The notes: a model not told the origin generated them from the letters alone. A stretch of DNA of 64,000 bases from Panulirus ornatus (GCF_036320965.1 NC_092261.1:10605197-10669196), one strand, 5' to 3'. Shown: positions 1 to 11,618, counted from the first letter of the stretch. Made by a program: numbers and translations.

Positions 1-240
1 TGGCAGAAGTATAACGTTGTTTACGAGGGCGTCTGAGATGACCGAGGGGGAGGCAAGCGAAGCTTATAGAAGGCTGGTCCGGCTGCAGACAGCCTCTGGT
101 CTGTAGATCACCCGTCGTAAGTGGAGTGGCCAGAGGTGCTGCGGAAGCCGTGCTGAGAGGCATGGGGGTCGAGGGAACACACTTAGGGTGCGTTACGGCC
201 TGCCCGCCAGCCCTCATGAGCTAAATAAAAGCAGGGAAGA
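1..240. other. no recognisable gene
   Basis: Mixed-composition single-copy-looking DNA. I see no conserved protein, RNA gene or tandem repeat here. Confidence 0.5.
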
Positions 241-329
241 GCTGCTGCTCCTCCTCCTCCTCCTTCTTCTCCTCCTCCTCCTCTTCTTCCTCCTCCGCCT
301 CTTCTTCCTCCTGTTCCTCCTCCTCCTCC
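241..329. repeat. CCT/CTT polypyrimidine tract
   Basis: Imperfect trinucleotide tract made of CTC, CTT and CCT units. The minus strand therefore reads as a Glu-rich open frame, which is a composition artefact and not a gene. Confidence 0.9.
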
Positions 330-1029
330 CCATCACTTCTTGTTGACTTTTGTCTCCGGTCTAAACAGTATTTATGTGTGTTCAGGACCCTCTTTCTCTC
401 TCTCGTCTGAGGTGTGTGTGGTAGTTTCGTCATTAGTGTGTCCAGTTCCTTCGTGTTTCTTCTGCTGTAAACGGGAGGAAAAGAGAAGCGCTACAGTGCA
501 GGAGTAGGTGATGTCTTGTGGCCACAGGTCAGTGCAGTCACACAGAACCTGAGATTCATGACGTAGTGAATCGTGAAGAAGCCTTAGACGACATTGTTAT
601 TTAGTCCCTTCTTTTGCTGAGTCTATTCATCATTTTGTGCATGTAAGGAAGCTATTCATCTTTTATAATGATGTATGGACCCATACTTGTTCATTAGCCA
701 TTCATTCCCCTTCCTCCTCTCTCCATCAAAATACGCCATGTATTGAAAAAAAAAATTTAATGATGTGAACCGTCCCTTTTAACAAGCGATAATATTACCA
801 TGACGGTATAGTCAAACAGCGGCACGATTAGTACACACATTTGCTTACACACGGCACATGGGCAATTTCCTGACTGAGGCAGGGTTGGTGTACAGTGGCT
901 GGTGCTTGTATTTCTGTGTCCTTGCAAGTTTTCGTATTACTAACTATGGTCTGTCTTGTGTTGCGTTACACACCACACCTTTAAGGCCTTGTTTTCTCCG
1001 CTTTCATATCGCTACCAGTTTTGGAACAG
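330..1029. other. unassigned DNA
   Basis: No gene or repeat family is recognised. A 122-codon open frame begins at 858 but runs straight into the SINE-like repeat and its A-run, so it is judged spurious. Confidence 0.45.
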
Positions 1030-1044
1030 TATATATATATATAT

Positions 1045-1286
1045 CTTTTTTTCTTTCTTTCAAACTATTCGCCATTTCCCGCATTAGCGAGGTAGCGTTA
1101 AGAACAGAGGACTGGGCCTTGAGGGAATACCCTCACCTGGCCCAATTCTCTGTTCCTTCTTTTGGAAAACTAAAAAAAAAAACGAGAGGGGGAGGATTTC
1201 CAGCCCCCCGCTCCCTCCCCTTTTAGTCGCCTTCTACGACACGCAGGGAATACGTGGGAAGTATTCTTTCTCCCCTATCCCCAGGG
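1045..1286 (-). mobile_element. SINE-like retroposon, copy A
   Basis: This is the longest copy of a dispersed repeat that recurs at 16402-16453 and 29046-29268. The plus strand reads a T-rich leader, a conserved block around 1068-1105 with core GCGAGGTAGCG, an A-run near 1172, a C-rich block and a conserved end around 1226-1286. The block with GCGAGGTAGCG matches the reverse complement of the RTE LINE 3' end at about 14545-14575. I therefore place the element on the minus strand, with its 3' end at the low coordinate, where a short TA tract (1030-1044) follows. The opposite end abuts another (TA)n. I do not see a confident tRNA-like A or B box, so the head type is unknown. The SINE call is inferred from size, copy number and the shared LINE tail. 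Confidence 0.7.

Positions 1287-1353
<67 letters not shown>
1287..1353. repeat. (TA)n microsatellite
   Basis: Pure TA array directly abutting the end of SINE-like copy A. The same junction occurs in copies B and C. Confidence 0.97.
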
Positions 1354-1356
<3 letters not shown>

Positions 1357-1569
1357 AAGACCTCCCCTTCCTAAGCCTGATGCTGCGCTCCTTCCCGTAG
1401 CATGGAAATGATGGACTCCTCTGGACTGAGAAGTTTTATGACGTGACTGTCCTCCTGGTGATAATACAGCCTCGCCAAAGGAGACCTTTCAATCGTGGCG
1501 TAAACTCTTCCTGAGAAACGGTTTACACGCATACGTACAGACGACAGAGAGACACACACACAGACAGAC

Positions 1570-1573
<4 letters not shown>

Positions 1574-1659
<86 letters not shown>
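1574..1659. repeat. (GA)n microsatellite
   Basis: Pure GA array preceded by a short CAGA tract (about 1558-1572). Confidence 0.97.
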
Positions 1660-1662
<3 letters not shown>

Positions 1663-1763
1663 GTAACGAAAGAAAAGCTGACAGAATTCGTTCCCTCGTT
1701 TTCACCTTGGCAATCTCTCCTTGCCATTGACTGCCGTACAAAGCCTCCATAACAGGCCGGAGA

Positions 1764-1791
<28 letters not shown>
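1764..1791. repeat. (GT)n microsatellite
   Basis: Short pure GT array. Confidence 0.95.
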
Positions 1792-1796
<5 letters not shown>

Positions 1797-2876
1797 GGCC
1801 GTGCCAACCCTCTAGCAGAGATCTCTCCCCTCACCGCAGTTTTATGATATTGATAGACAAATCCCTTTATACCTTCGTATCATCCCCCACCGATGGGAGT
1901 GCACGGTGGCGGGAGAATATGGCGGCGCGTTACACACTCCGTGATCTGCATCTCGTATCCTTTTCGCGCAGGTCCATAACCTAGAGACAACCATCTGTTG
2001 CTGCCGAGTGGGAAAGGGATCTCTGGGAGTGTCGTCTCTCGTCCCCAGGAGTCCACGCTGGCTCTCGAGCGGGAGGTGGGCTCATGCAAGACGACCCTCC
2101 TCCTCCTCCATCCCTTTCCCGTCCCAGAGTCTGATATCCTCCAGTCAGAGACGTCTCCCTCCCACCCACTCACCGTACCTCCTTTAACTTGCCCCATTAG
2201 ACAAACTATAGATAACACAACCATGAGGTCCAGTTGTATAGAATCGAAGATTACAATGATAGGGGGTCGACTGGTCTCGAGGGTACAGTGAGAAGAGTAT
2301 GGACTTTCCTACACCAAAATGTATAAGCCATGCTGACCTGGGTCTTCCGTCCGGTGACTGCGTTAACGCCCCGGGCTTAACCCTGACATAGGGCATTGTG
2401 GGGATCCACTCCCACCCGAACAGCCTCCTGTCTTGGATGTTTATATACTGTTTCCCTTTTATGGGGAAGGTGCTGAAGCTCCTTCAGTCTCCTAAGGATA
2501 CAGTTTACATATTCTGCCACGCCTCTTACGCCAAATAATTAGCATTTCTATGTGTAGATTTGGTACAAGTCTTTCCAACATTTTCCCCAAGTTGATAATA
2601 GAATGGATCTCACGCTCGCCGCCCCAGCGAACACAGTTCTAGGAATCCAGACGTTTCCAGTAGAGTGGCTCTCTGATTGAATAAGTTCGTTCGTGTATTA
2701 AAAACCTTTGGAGATTTTTTCTTTCTTTTAGATATCATATTTTCTCCAGCCTTGCAGGATGTCAGCATACGATTATAGTATGGTCAGAGAGATGGAATGA
2801 TTCTGTGTTCATTGGTTGCTCGACTTTATGTGCCAGAGTCTGGTGTTTAGACATGTAATTAGTAACTTAGTATAAA
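1792..2876. other. unassigned DNA
   Basis: Several overlapping open frames of 60-115 codons occur on both strands, but none shows a recognisable domain. No tandem structure is visible. Confidence 0.45.

Positions 2877-2940
<64 letters not shown>
2877..2940. repeat. (CA)n microsatellite
   Basis: Pure CA array of about 64 bp. Confidence 0.97.
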
Positions 2941-2944
<4 letters not shown>

Positions 2945-3027
2945 GTAAACATTGATGATTTGTCAACTGCATACAACATACAAATATTGATATTTTTGTA
3001 TGGTATGATATTAGAGATGAATTAGAT

Positions 3028-3070
3028 GGGGCCCCACGAGTGAAAAATCTCCTTCCCCATACAGTACAAA
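3028..3070 (+). repeat. short dispersed repeat, copy 1
   Basis: A block beginning GGGGCCCCACGAGTG and ending CCATACAGTACAAA resembles the segment at 58536-58584. Part of it (CCCACGAGYRAAAA...CCTCCCC) also resembles the sequence just after the (TA)n at 16572. It is too short to classify. Confidence 0.5.
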
Positions 3071-4332
3071 TAAGTAATTACATACACACACACACGTCGT
3101 AAGCTGGAGCGAGTATTAGTATCTGTATACGTAAGACTAAGCAAGACTAAGCAAGGCTAAGTGACGAAGCAACGCGAGCGTAAAAATTGTTTCCCAGCAA
3201 CACAAAGAAAATAGTAATCACACGTGCCCCCACTATTCAGACATCCTCACCACTGCAGGCCATTTCAGCATCCTCACAACACCACTCACCACCTCCGCCT
3301 CCTCCTGCTCCTTCTCCTCCTCCCACTACACAGCGTCAGATCTACAATACAATAACTCTCACGTAAAAGAACAAGAGACACCCTCACACGCAGACCCGTG
3401 TCACACCTCGTCCTCCATGTCTTATTGATATTCTCTCGAGCTCCCTCGAGGTTCTTGAACTTGCCCTCGTGAACCGCAACCCTAGAAGCCTGCTCTTAAA
3501 CTCACTCTGGATGTGATTGGTTAGAGTGAAGTAAATAATCCACCGTACGTTCTTCTCATCTATATATATATAAAACCGATATTTCTACTGGGAAATTCTC
3601 GTCCCTTTGACATCAATGGAATTCTTTACGTTCCCCTGATTTACAAAGACGGTTCCAAGATGTGACGAACAGGCTGAATATAGCAAGAGTAGCATAGCTA
3701 AACCCTGCGGAGCTAGAATGTAGCGTTTCATTTCGCGAAATCTGCGACCGAATCACGTCTCATGTTTTCCCAATCGCGTATCATCATCTCATTTGCCCGA
3801 ATCGCGCGCCAGGTGCTCATCAATGCCGCTCATTAGCTTAAGGAAAAGACCCATCACTTTATATTGATGTTACACGAGATGAAGAGATTGATATTAGCGA
3901 GGCACACATCAGGAGACGAGTAAGACGTTCTGTTTTGCTAGCCAGATGCGCTGGCGGAGCTAGTCTTTCAAGCGTGGCGAGTACTTAATAGGTGGGCGGT
4001 AATCTGGTTATTATTACTGTCTTAATATGCCGCTCACCACGTCAGTATCTCCCGCAGCCAGCCAGCCTCGTTCGACGGGCCCCGCACCCACAAGCGGCGG
4101 CATGGATCATCTGCTACCAGAGCCGAGGGAGGGGAGGGGATGGGGCATCATCATCAGCCACAACTAGGGCGGTGACCAGGCTGCTTGGGGAGTCACTGAC
4201 ACCTTAAGGGGAATCATTGGATGGACGGGTTCGCTACTGAAGGAGGAATCAATCATTCAGCCGAAGAATATATGTGGTGAAGTGATTCATCGGTGGAGGA
4301 ATATTCATCGGCGGAGGGACGGGCTCGCGGCG

Positions 4333-4334
<2 letters not shown>
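3071..4334. other. unassigned DNA
   Basis: Holds a short CCT tract (about 3292-3325) and a short TA run near 3561. There is no recognised gene. Confidence 0.45.

Positions 4335-4408
<74 letters not shown>
4335..4408. repeat. (GA)n microsatellite
   Basis: Pure GA array following a GCGGCGG sequence. Confidence 0.97.
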
Positions 4409-4411
<3 letters not shown>

Positions 4412-4689
4412 ACTGTATTGACGGGTGAGAGGACAAGGACGAAGGAAAGTTCCTGTGATGATGATGACCCTACTGAACATGACGGTTCGACCCTTCGGTA
4501 GGATGGCTTGGTCTCCTGACTCACGGAGGACTACAAGCAGCAACAGGTTCTTTCCAAGGGTGTTTGTGATGATGGCGGTGATCACAAACACCGAGACTGG
4601 TGAGGTGGTAGTTGTGGAAACGCAAGAACATGACTAAAGGAATAATACATGTATACTTTGCATGTAACTAAGGAGGAGCATATAGTGTA

Positions 4690-5270
4690 AGTCGTGGACC
4701 TGGGGCAAGGATATGTAAAGTCTCGTATCAAACGTATCTATAAATGCTGCTATGAACCACTCTGACTGATAAATCATTCTATATGTCAACAAACCTATTG
4801 AAGAACGAGTCCTTGCCCCTCATTCGAGGTAAAAGGTATCCATTCGACTCCATTATTACGAGTAAAATCAGACTAATGTAGCCTTATTGTGCTGCTTAGG
4901 TCGAGATTATCAAAGCCTTTGATGATTTTGATTGCTTGATTCAAATCGTTTCTCTCATCTAAGGTAAATAGTAAGTCGTCTAACCGCGCCTCACAGAATT
5001 CTTCTAAGCCCGGATATCATCTCATTGCCTCTCCTCTGTACTCTCTCCACTGTTTCCTTTTTTGATTTTCAAATGGGATCGCCGAACGTGAACACAGTAT
5101 TGAGGATGGTGGCTGACCAGTGAATTGTAAAGTGTGAGGATTAGCCTCGCAGACTTACAATCCAATGCCCTACCCAGGAATCTTGGAATCTTGCTCGCCT
5201 GGCATACTGATTCTATGTCATCTAAGTCATGAGAGATTATTACACCTATGTCGTTTTCTTTCCCTCATTC
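4690..5270 (-). pseudogene. CR1/L2-like LINE reverse transcriptase remnant (C-terminal part)
   Basis: On the minus strand, starting near 5266, the translation gives ENDIGVIISHDL, then RFLGRALDCKSARLILTLYNSLV. These match the thumb region after the catalytic motifs in CR1/L2/Rex-type non-LTR reverse transcriptases (family consensus resembles DLGV-I-DLKP and LYNSLVRPHLEY). Further on, another frame reads IKIIKGFDNLDLSSTI and then a TRNNG-like motif, typical of the extreme C-terminus. Multiple stops and at least one frame change show it is dead. No catalytic YADD box or endonuclease remains. The clade assignment is approximate; that it is a LINE RT relic is fairly secure from several collinear motifs. 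Confidence 0.75.
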
Positions 5271-5316
5271 ATCAATTGTAGGCTCAACAGAATTCAGTAA
5301 TATAACTGTCTTCTCG

Positions 5317-5318
<2 letters not shown>

Positions 5319-5357
<39 letters not shown>

Positions 5358-5368
5358 TGTGTGTGTGT
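5319..5368. repeat. (GT)n microsatellite
   Basis: GT array with one GA interruption near 5357. Confidence 0.95.
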
Positions 5369-5722
5369 CATTAGCCTGAGGCGACGAGAATCGTCAGTGG
5401 CAATACAGTCTGTAACAGCACCACACCTTTAATTAGCGGAATGGACGGTATACATATTATATAAGGCATGGACTTTTCGCCCGTACGTACACAGAGGGAC
5501 TGGCTCGGCTGTGGTGCTCCTTGCCTGGCCGTTTACACGTACACACCTGTGTCCCACACGCTCCTAAGGTAGGCTTGTATTTCACTGTTGGGACCTATGT
5601 ATATTTATATATCCCTGACTCTTGCCTGGTTGAAGCCAAATAAGTAGGCCACCTAGTGACCTCAAATGCATGTGGGATGCCCTACTCGGATACGTCGCGT
5701 GTATAATAAACACAACCACATA
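5369..5722. other. unassigned DNA
   Basis: No gene, RNA or repeat family recognised. Confidence 0.4.
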
Positions 5723-5769
<47 letters not shown>

Positions 5770-5771
5770 TA

Positions 5772-5774
<3 letters not shown>
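5723..5774. repeat. (TA)n microsatellite with CA/TA end
   Basis: TA array that passes into a short CACACACATATAT stretch before the following GA array, forming a compound microsatellite. Confidence 0.95.

Positions 5775-5842
<68 letters not shown>
5775..5842. repeat. (GA)n microsatellite
   Basis: Pure GA array, the second part of a TA/CA/GA compound microsatellite. Confidence 0.97.
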
Positions 5843-5845
<3 letters not shown>

Positions 5846-5939
5846 CACATATATATACACACATTATGCAAACATAACCCACTACATATCCCATGCATTA
5901 GGTCTCCATGATGCTCATAACATTGTTGTTCATCCACAC

Positions 5940-6600
5940 AATGTGCCATCCTTAGGGTGGCAACACTACCCTCTGATGAATGCAGTGTTGTCCCTCAACA
6001 CAAGGACTGTAACACGTACACAAGGCAATCCACATAACGCACTATATGAAAAATACACCATGACAATACGTCCAGGACTACATACGCAACACAATGTATT
6101 CAAAGGTACCAGAGCAAACGCAACTCAACCTCGAAACCATCCTTAAGACATTGCCCAAGAGAAAATGGTTGTGGAACACACGAATGGAAGGCAAACCGAA
6201 GACATTGTACTTAAAGAACGATACGGCGGGGATGATACCCGAGTTCGACTGACGCGTGAGAACAAACCTTCATATAACACCTTCGAGACAGACACACAAC
6301 AGAGGGAGAAAGAAGACTTTACAGAAGACAGTACAATCGTGCCATCCCATGCAAATCAACATGCCCGATACAGTCATGACCATAACAATATGCTCAACGC
6401 CACACGCCCGATATGGTCTGACAAGAAAGATCCGGCGCGGTTCAAACAACATACCCCACACCACGCGACATGCGACGGGCATACCCCTTGCCGACATGAC
6501 CAACGGAGAAAGCCCGATACAACATATCCACAACAACCTAGCCATCACTGTCGAAGCAGTGTAGTCAGGAGAACTACTTTTCCGAGGCAACTGGACGCTT
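5940..6600 (+). other. G-poor, A/C-rich stretch with decayed open frame, unknown
   Basis: Composition changes visibly here: the plus strand is rich in A and C and poor in T and G, unlike its neighbours. One frame (6013-6564) is open apart from stop codons at 6061 and 6250; a stop at 6010 precedes it. An overlapping frame stays open from 6165 to 6602. I recognise no domain in either. It could be a decayed gene or mobile element remnant, or open only because low T content makes stops rare. Confidence 0.3.
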
Positions 6601-6991
6601 AAATGCATTCACTGGGTCTCTCTCTGGTGCGCCCTCAAGCTGCCCACATAGTTGCTCCTGTTGAGCGAGCTCCATCACACGCGAGATAAAAACTTGCAGC
6701 GGCAGATGCCTCCGGATATGACGGCCTCTGAGCGCTGGACGCACGGGAATGTCGTGGGCGGAATCTCTGCTTGGGTGAGTCTTTGTCTGGGTTGCGCTTA
6801 TTGGAGTATCTGCCTGGCTGAATCTTCGTTTGATGGGATTTTGCCTCGGTGTTCGCACTGGAGGCCTTGTCTCAGTGTCTGTGCATAAATGGGTTCCCTT
6901 TTTTCCCCCGTACGAGTCTTAATATTTCTCCCTTTGCTTATGAGTCCACTTCGATGGATATGCTTGAAGGAGTCTCGTATCCTTGGGCGAG
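6601..6991. other. unassigned DNA
   Basis: No recognised gene. The minus-strand frame over 6574-6858 shows no known domain. Confidence 0.4.
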
Positions 6992-7010
6992 TTTTTTTTT
7001 TTTTTTTTTT
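6992..7010. repeat. T homopolymer
   Basis: Run of 19 T in plus orientation. It could mark the poly(A) tail of a minus-strand retroposon, but I recognise no element next to it. Confidence 0.85.
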
Positions 7011-7205
7011 GCAAACTAGCAAATTGGCAGTCGTGGTATGCTGGAACGTTATTGCAAATTGCATGTGGAAGATGGTCATAATTTGCCTGGGATCGATTAA
7101 CATTTTCTTGTTTTTACACTTACGTTTATATGTATACATATTTCTGGATGAGACTGAATATTATTCTGCTGTGATAACTGAAGATCACCAGTTCTTTTAC
7201 CTTTT

Positions 7206-7640
7206 ACGGAAATTGTTTGCCGTTCGGGATGTGCTTTTCGAAGTTAACTTGTCTTAAATTCTGTTGTTAACATTATCTTGTCATCATGCCACATAAGACG
7301 ACGTAGTTTAACACTGAGCTTTACCGGGTGTTGGATAAATGTTGTGCCACAGAGGCAAGTTATGAACAAGATAATCCTTTTAACAGTAATGTTACGAATG
7401 AGGTATTCTATCTAGCACGGACATCATGGACGAGATGTTCTGTTAAGTTATACTATTATGTACGAGATGTTCCATTTGGTTATACTGTTACGGACGAGAT
7501 GATCTGTTAACTTATACCGTTATGGACGAGATGTTCTGTTGAGCCACACTGTTATGGACGAGATGTTCTGTTAAGCTATGCTGTTATGGACGAGATGTTC
7601 TATTTAGTTATACAGTTATGGACGAGATGTTCTGACGAGC
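7206..7640. repeat. 32-bp minisatellite, decayed at its left side
   Basis: The motif ACGAGATG recurs at 7430, 7462, 7494, 7526, 7558, 7590 and 7622, exactly 32 bp apart each time. Unit content is roughly ACGAGATGTTCTGTT followed by AAGTTATACTGTTATGG. Two degenerate units lie in phase at 7366 and 7398, and weaker ones may extend to about 7206. There are no spacers, so it is not a CRISPR. The 60-codon open frame at 7328-7510 is only this array read in one frame. Confidence 0.93.
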
Positions 7641-7793
7641 AGGAGGGACTGGTTGTTCTGTACCTGTCTGTCTTGTTAAACCCCTGGCGTGGTCCATAGG
7701 GGCGGCGCAAGCTGGGCGGAGGAGAGGCGTCGGTTGGAATTCGAGGTGAGTGTGTCCGTTCACAGTGGGAGGAGAGAGGGAGGGAGGGAGAGA

Positions 7794-7813
7794 GTGTGTG
7801 TGTGTGTGTGTGT
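7794..7813. repeat. (GT)n microsatellite
   Basis: Short GT array preceded by a purine-rich GGGAGGGAGGGAG stretch. Confidence 0.9.
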
Positions 7814-8209
7814 CCCCTGAGCCAGACACACATCAAAGACCCAGCAGCCGTGCTATGCATCACACATGTCCCAAGGCTCGTCTACAGCGCCGTCCTTCCT
7901 CCATCTCGGTGCTCCAGCCGTAAAAACGTTTCTTTCATTTTCTAAGGATTTCTTTTCATAGTCGTCACACGGAACTTGCCCCATATAGAGTTTCCTTCAT
8001 CTTGCTGCCCCCAAACTGGAAAAAATGGGTCTTTTATTTCGAGTGGGGGGGATTTTAGGGGTGGGGGTGGTGAGAGGGAGAGGGTTCTATTGCTATTCTT
8101 CTAAGAAAAAAAAAGAACACTTTATGAAAAAAACTATCTTTATATTTACATTTTTGTTGACTTTAATGTGTAAGGCTTTTAGAGCAAACTTTTGAAAAAA
8201 AAAACGGAA

Positions 8210-8211
<2 letters not shown>
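7814..8211. other. unassigned DNA
   Basis: No recognised gene. Short A runs near 8104, 8127 and 8195. Confidence 0.4.

Positions 8212-8282
<71 letters not shown>
8212..8282. repeat. (CT)n microsatellite
   Basis: Pure CT array of about 70 bp, followed 110 bp later by a short CCT run at 8393-8413. Confidence 0.97.
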
Positions 8283-8287
<5 letters not shown>

Positions 8288-8413
8288 CCTTGATGGAAAA
8301 TCTGAAGATTGAATATGACGTCTTACGAAACGCTCCATCGCGTTAGTTTCCCATTTCTTTTTCTTCGTTGATCTCAATCCCTTAATCCTTTCCTCCTCCT
8401 CCTCCTCCTCCTC

Positions 8414-8695
8414 TCAATTCTCAGTTGCGAATCTTTTCTTACCTTGAGACTCCCTCGTTCTTTGGGTAATATATGATCCCCTGACGTCATCAGTATACGC
8501 CATTACGCCATCCCCGTAATGTAACCTCTATATATAATGCGTCAACACGGTCAATTCCCGTAATGTAACCACTCTATTTCCACATGCAACAACACTGTTA
8601 TTTTCCTTCATACAGATCTCCACATACACTACAACTTCTGTGATCTCTCTGTTGTGAAGAGGGAGTAATTGCTGTTGAGGCTCGAGTTAGACCTC
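8414..8695. other. unassigned DNA
   Basis: No gene recognised. The phrase CCCGTAATGTAACC occurs twice (about 8513 and 8567), suggesting a small local duplication of about 54 bp. Confidence 0.4.
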
Positions 8696-8965
8696 CTGTT
8701 AAAACTAAAGTTACTATTGAAGATGAAGTTAAAGACCTCGAAGACCTCCTGTTAAAGCTAAAGTTACTGTTAAAGATGGAGTTACGTAGCTGGAAGAGGT
8801 TCCGTCTAAGCTAAAGTTACTCTTAAAGATGGAGTTACAAAAAAGAGTTCTTCTCAAAGCTAAAGTTACAGATCTCGAAGAGTTCTTCTCAAAGCTAAAG
8901 TTGACTGTTAACGATGGAGTTACAGACCCAGAAGGCCATCTGTCAAAGCTGAAGTTACAGCACTA
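8696..8965. repeat. decayed minisatellite, about 53-bp unit
   Basis: The core CTAAAGTT (once CTGAAGTT) starts at 8705, 8758, 8811, 8860, 8895 and 8949. The spacings are 53, 53, 49, 35 and 54, i.e. a 53-bp tandem repeat with internal deletions. Each unit also carries GATGGAGTTAC or a variant. Confidence 0.85.
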
Positions 8966-9129
8966 TTACAGACACATATCTCTTTACGGCTATTTCATCT
9001 TTTAGTACCATTAGCCTAGCTGAAGCTATTGTCACCAGTGCAGTCAAAAACGTCAACATGCAGAGCAGTTAGTTAATGTGAGTGTTATCTGTCACAGAGG
9101 CAACTACAGTGTCCTACCCTGGTTACATA

Positions 9130-9375
9130 CGTTACTGGTGCGGTTATTAAAGCAAGCGCTGTTACTGGTGCTTCTGTGACTGCTACTGTTGCTACTGGTG
9201 CTACTGTTTAATGCTTCTTTTGTTACGTGTGCTCCTATTGCCACTTCTGTTGTCAACAGTGCTACTAGTACTGTCACTGTTGTTACTGGTGCCTCTGTTA
9301 TCGCTTCTGTTGTTCTTGGTGTTACTGTTGCCTCTACCGTTGTTCCTGGTGCTTCTATTATCCCGTTTACTGTTA
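9130..9375. repeat. imperfect tandem repeat rich in TGTTRCTGGTGCY
   Basis: Phrases such as TTACTGGTGC, TACTGTTGCTAC and TCTGTTGTT recur irregularly. The unit is a multiple of three, so open frames rich in Ala, Thr, Ser and Val (9189-9446) or Leu (9211-9528) result. I judge these frames to be by-products of the repeat. Confidence 0.75.
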
Positions 9376-10540
9376 CTAGATATCTTCTTTTTCTCGTTTT
9401 CTCTTCTTACTCGTTCCCAGCTCGCGATAACCCACATGTCGTGTAGCCGCTCCCTTCCCCCTCCCTCTCCACAAACAGACCCTTATATAAAGCTGGGGCA
9501 TAAATGTTTACGAGATTCGAGAGCCTAGGAATATCCTGACCAGCTGGTGTTAACCTAATTCCACAGTGACCTGTATTGTAACGAGATTACATGTCTTATA
9601 CTGCTACAACTTCGTGTATATAAGGTGTGGAATTTGTATAGTTACATATAGTTGTGAATTATGCAGAATACCTCACCATAGTAACGTAAGATGCGCATAA
9701 ATGCAAAGGTCTTTATAAAAATCCATCCTTCCCCATGACTGATAAAGAGATGTACATGAACTCACAAGTCCATCCTTCCCCATAGTTAAGTGATATGCAC
9801 TTATATATATACTTTATCTCTTCTCTATTCCCTCGTTATCTCTTCTCTATTCCCTCGTTATTCTTATCCTTCACCTACTCTTCCTCGTCCTCCATCACTA
9901 GTCCTTCCTCTTCACCCTCTTCTTATTCTCCATATCACTCTTCTTTCTTCCTATTCTTCCATCATTGTTCTGTTGTCTACATCCGTCCACGCCCTCCAAC
10001 TTATCTATATCTCCCTCGTTGTTTATCATACCTCTCCTCCTCCTCTTCCTCCTCCTCGTTTATCTTCACCTCATCCTCCTTATTTTCCCCCCATGTCCAC
10101 CCTTCAGTTCCCTTCCATACCGACCCCACCGACCTCATGGTCCGTGGCATGTGTTCATCTTTACTTCCTTCATGACTTTCCTTCGTTCATAAGTCGTCCA
10201 TGTACACTGCCATCCGCGTATTTGAAGTTGCTTCCAGCATGATTCTCCATTTGTCAAATTGTTGTAAAGTTTTCCCTCATTGCATGTTCAGCCTTTTCTC
10301 TGTTATCCCTTCCATGCTCACTCTCTCTCGATCGTATCACTCCTTTTCCAGTTTTTACTGCTCATAATCCTGTAATCCTCATAATACTATAATCCTCACA
10401 ATCCTATGATCCCTCATTACCATGAGATATACACCGCAGCAGTTGATAGAATGATGACTCCATTGTATTACTTCCTTCGTATTTCGTTTTATTTATTGCT
10501 TTATAACACTTTTATCCTAACTCTGTATTTTCCCTTGCTT
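9376..10540. other. unassigned, pyrimidine-rich DNA
   Basis: About 9800-10100 is strongly C/T-rich on the plus strand, which explains several overlapping open frames. The 17-bp phrase AATCCATCCTTCCCCAT, or a near copy, occurs near 9719 and 9769. No gene is recognised. Confidence 0.45.
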
Positions 10541-10602
10541 CCTCCACCTCCTCCCCCTCCTCCTCCTCCTCCTCCTCATCATCATCATCATCATCATCAT
10601 CG
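10541..10602. repeat. (CCT)n(CAT)n compound trinucleotide repeat
   Basis: CCT/CTC units pass into CAT units near 10577. In one frame this reads as poly-Pro then poly-His, which is a composition effect. Confidence 0.93.
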
Positions 10603-11100
10603 TCCTCATTTTCCATAGCCAGTGTCTTGAATTCCCTCAGAGAATATGAGAGATATACCCATCTCCTCCGCCGCCGCCGTCGCCCCCCACATACCCCCTA
10701 ACTCACCATTGTCTTGTCACATAGCACCGTCTTCCATCCCCCGAGTCAGTCTCCCCTGGTCCAGGCTAACTTGCCCCCCTTAATGAATGGTGGCAGCGCA
10801 CGTACTGGCTAATGGTGGCAATGGTGAGCGTGTCGGGATGGAATATTAACTGACATGGACACGGACCCGCCCGGCCGTGTCTGAATTTACACATACGAGC
10901 GCTGGCACACATACGTATATACACAGGCACGCGCGCGCTCACGACGCCTGCATACACTAACACACCTATATATATGTTCACAAACGTATGTGCATACACA
11001 GACATATACGCACAGACTTAGACATACACGCGCACATAGAGTCGAACGCATAAGCACACACGACTTTAAAGTTCTCTCCGCGTGTTGTACAGAAAGTTTC
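10603..11100. other. unassigned DNA
   Basis: A diffuse CA/CACG-rich zone at about 10880-11060 looks like a degraded dinucleotide array. No gene is recognised. Confidence 0.4.
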
Positions 11101-11104
11101 ACAC

Positions 11105-11136
<32 letters not shown>
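11101..11136. repeat. (CA)n microsatellite
   Basis: CA array with one CG interruption. Confidence 0.95.
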
Positions 11137-11618
11137 TTCCGCGCGTACATCAACACGTGCGCGCGAGGGTGGGGGGAGGACTCACGCACACCTCAAATCC
11201 CACGACGAGTCGCAACAAATGTGACACCAAGGCTTGAGTCTCCGGGCTCAAGACCAGGCCATCTCGGACGCCTCTCCCGCCGCCACCGCTATAACCAGCG
11301 ACCTCACAAGTCACCACTTTATGACCTCCTCTAGTCTGTCACCGTTTCGTACAGCCTCGATTGGCTTGAACTCGCTTCCCCTCCTCGATACATGCCCGGT
11401 GCACAAAAACCTACCTGGGGTGCCCCGCGTGTGTTGAAACACTCCGTCGGATGAGGTGTATGAGAGAAAACGTACTTCATCCAAGCTTTAGATGAATTTC
11501 TACTTGAGAGGCTCGAGCGCCCGGCATTAGCAGAGCGAGCCAAGCTGAGAGGCTGGCTTGATTAGGTAGTTTTTCTTAACTACGCTGGACAATAGTAGTT
11601 CCTTCCCCCCACCGAGAG

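Noticed and set aside
6992..7010. Poly(A) tail of a minus-strand retroposon
   Set aside because: No element body or target duplication could be recognised next to the T run.
9790..10242. 150-codon plus-strand frame and overlapping frames
   Set aside because: C/T-rich composition leaves all three frames open for long stretches, and none resembles a known protein.
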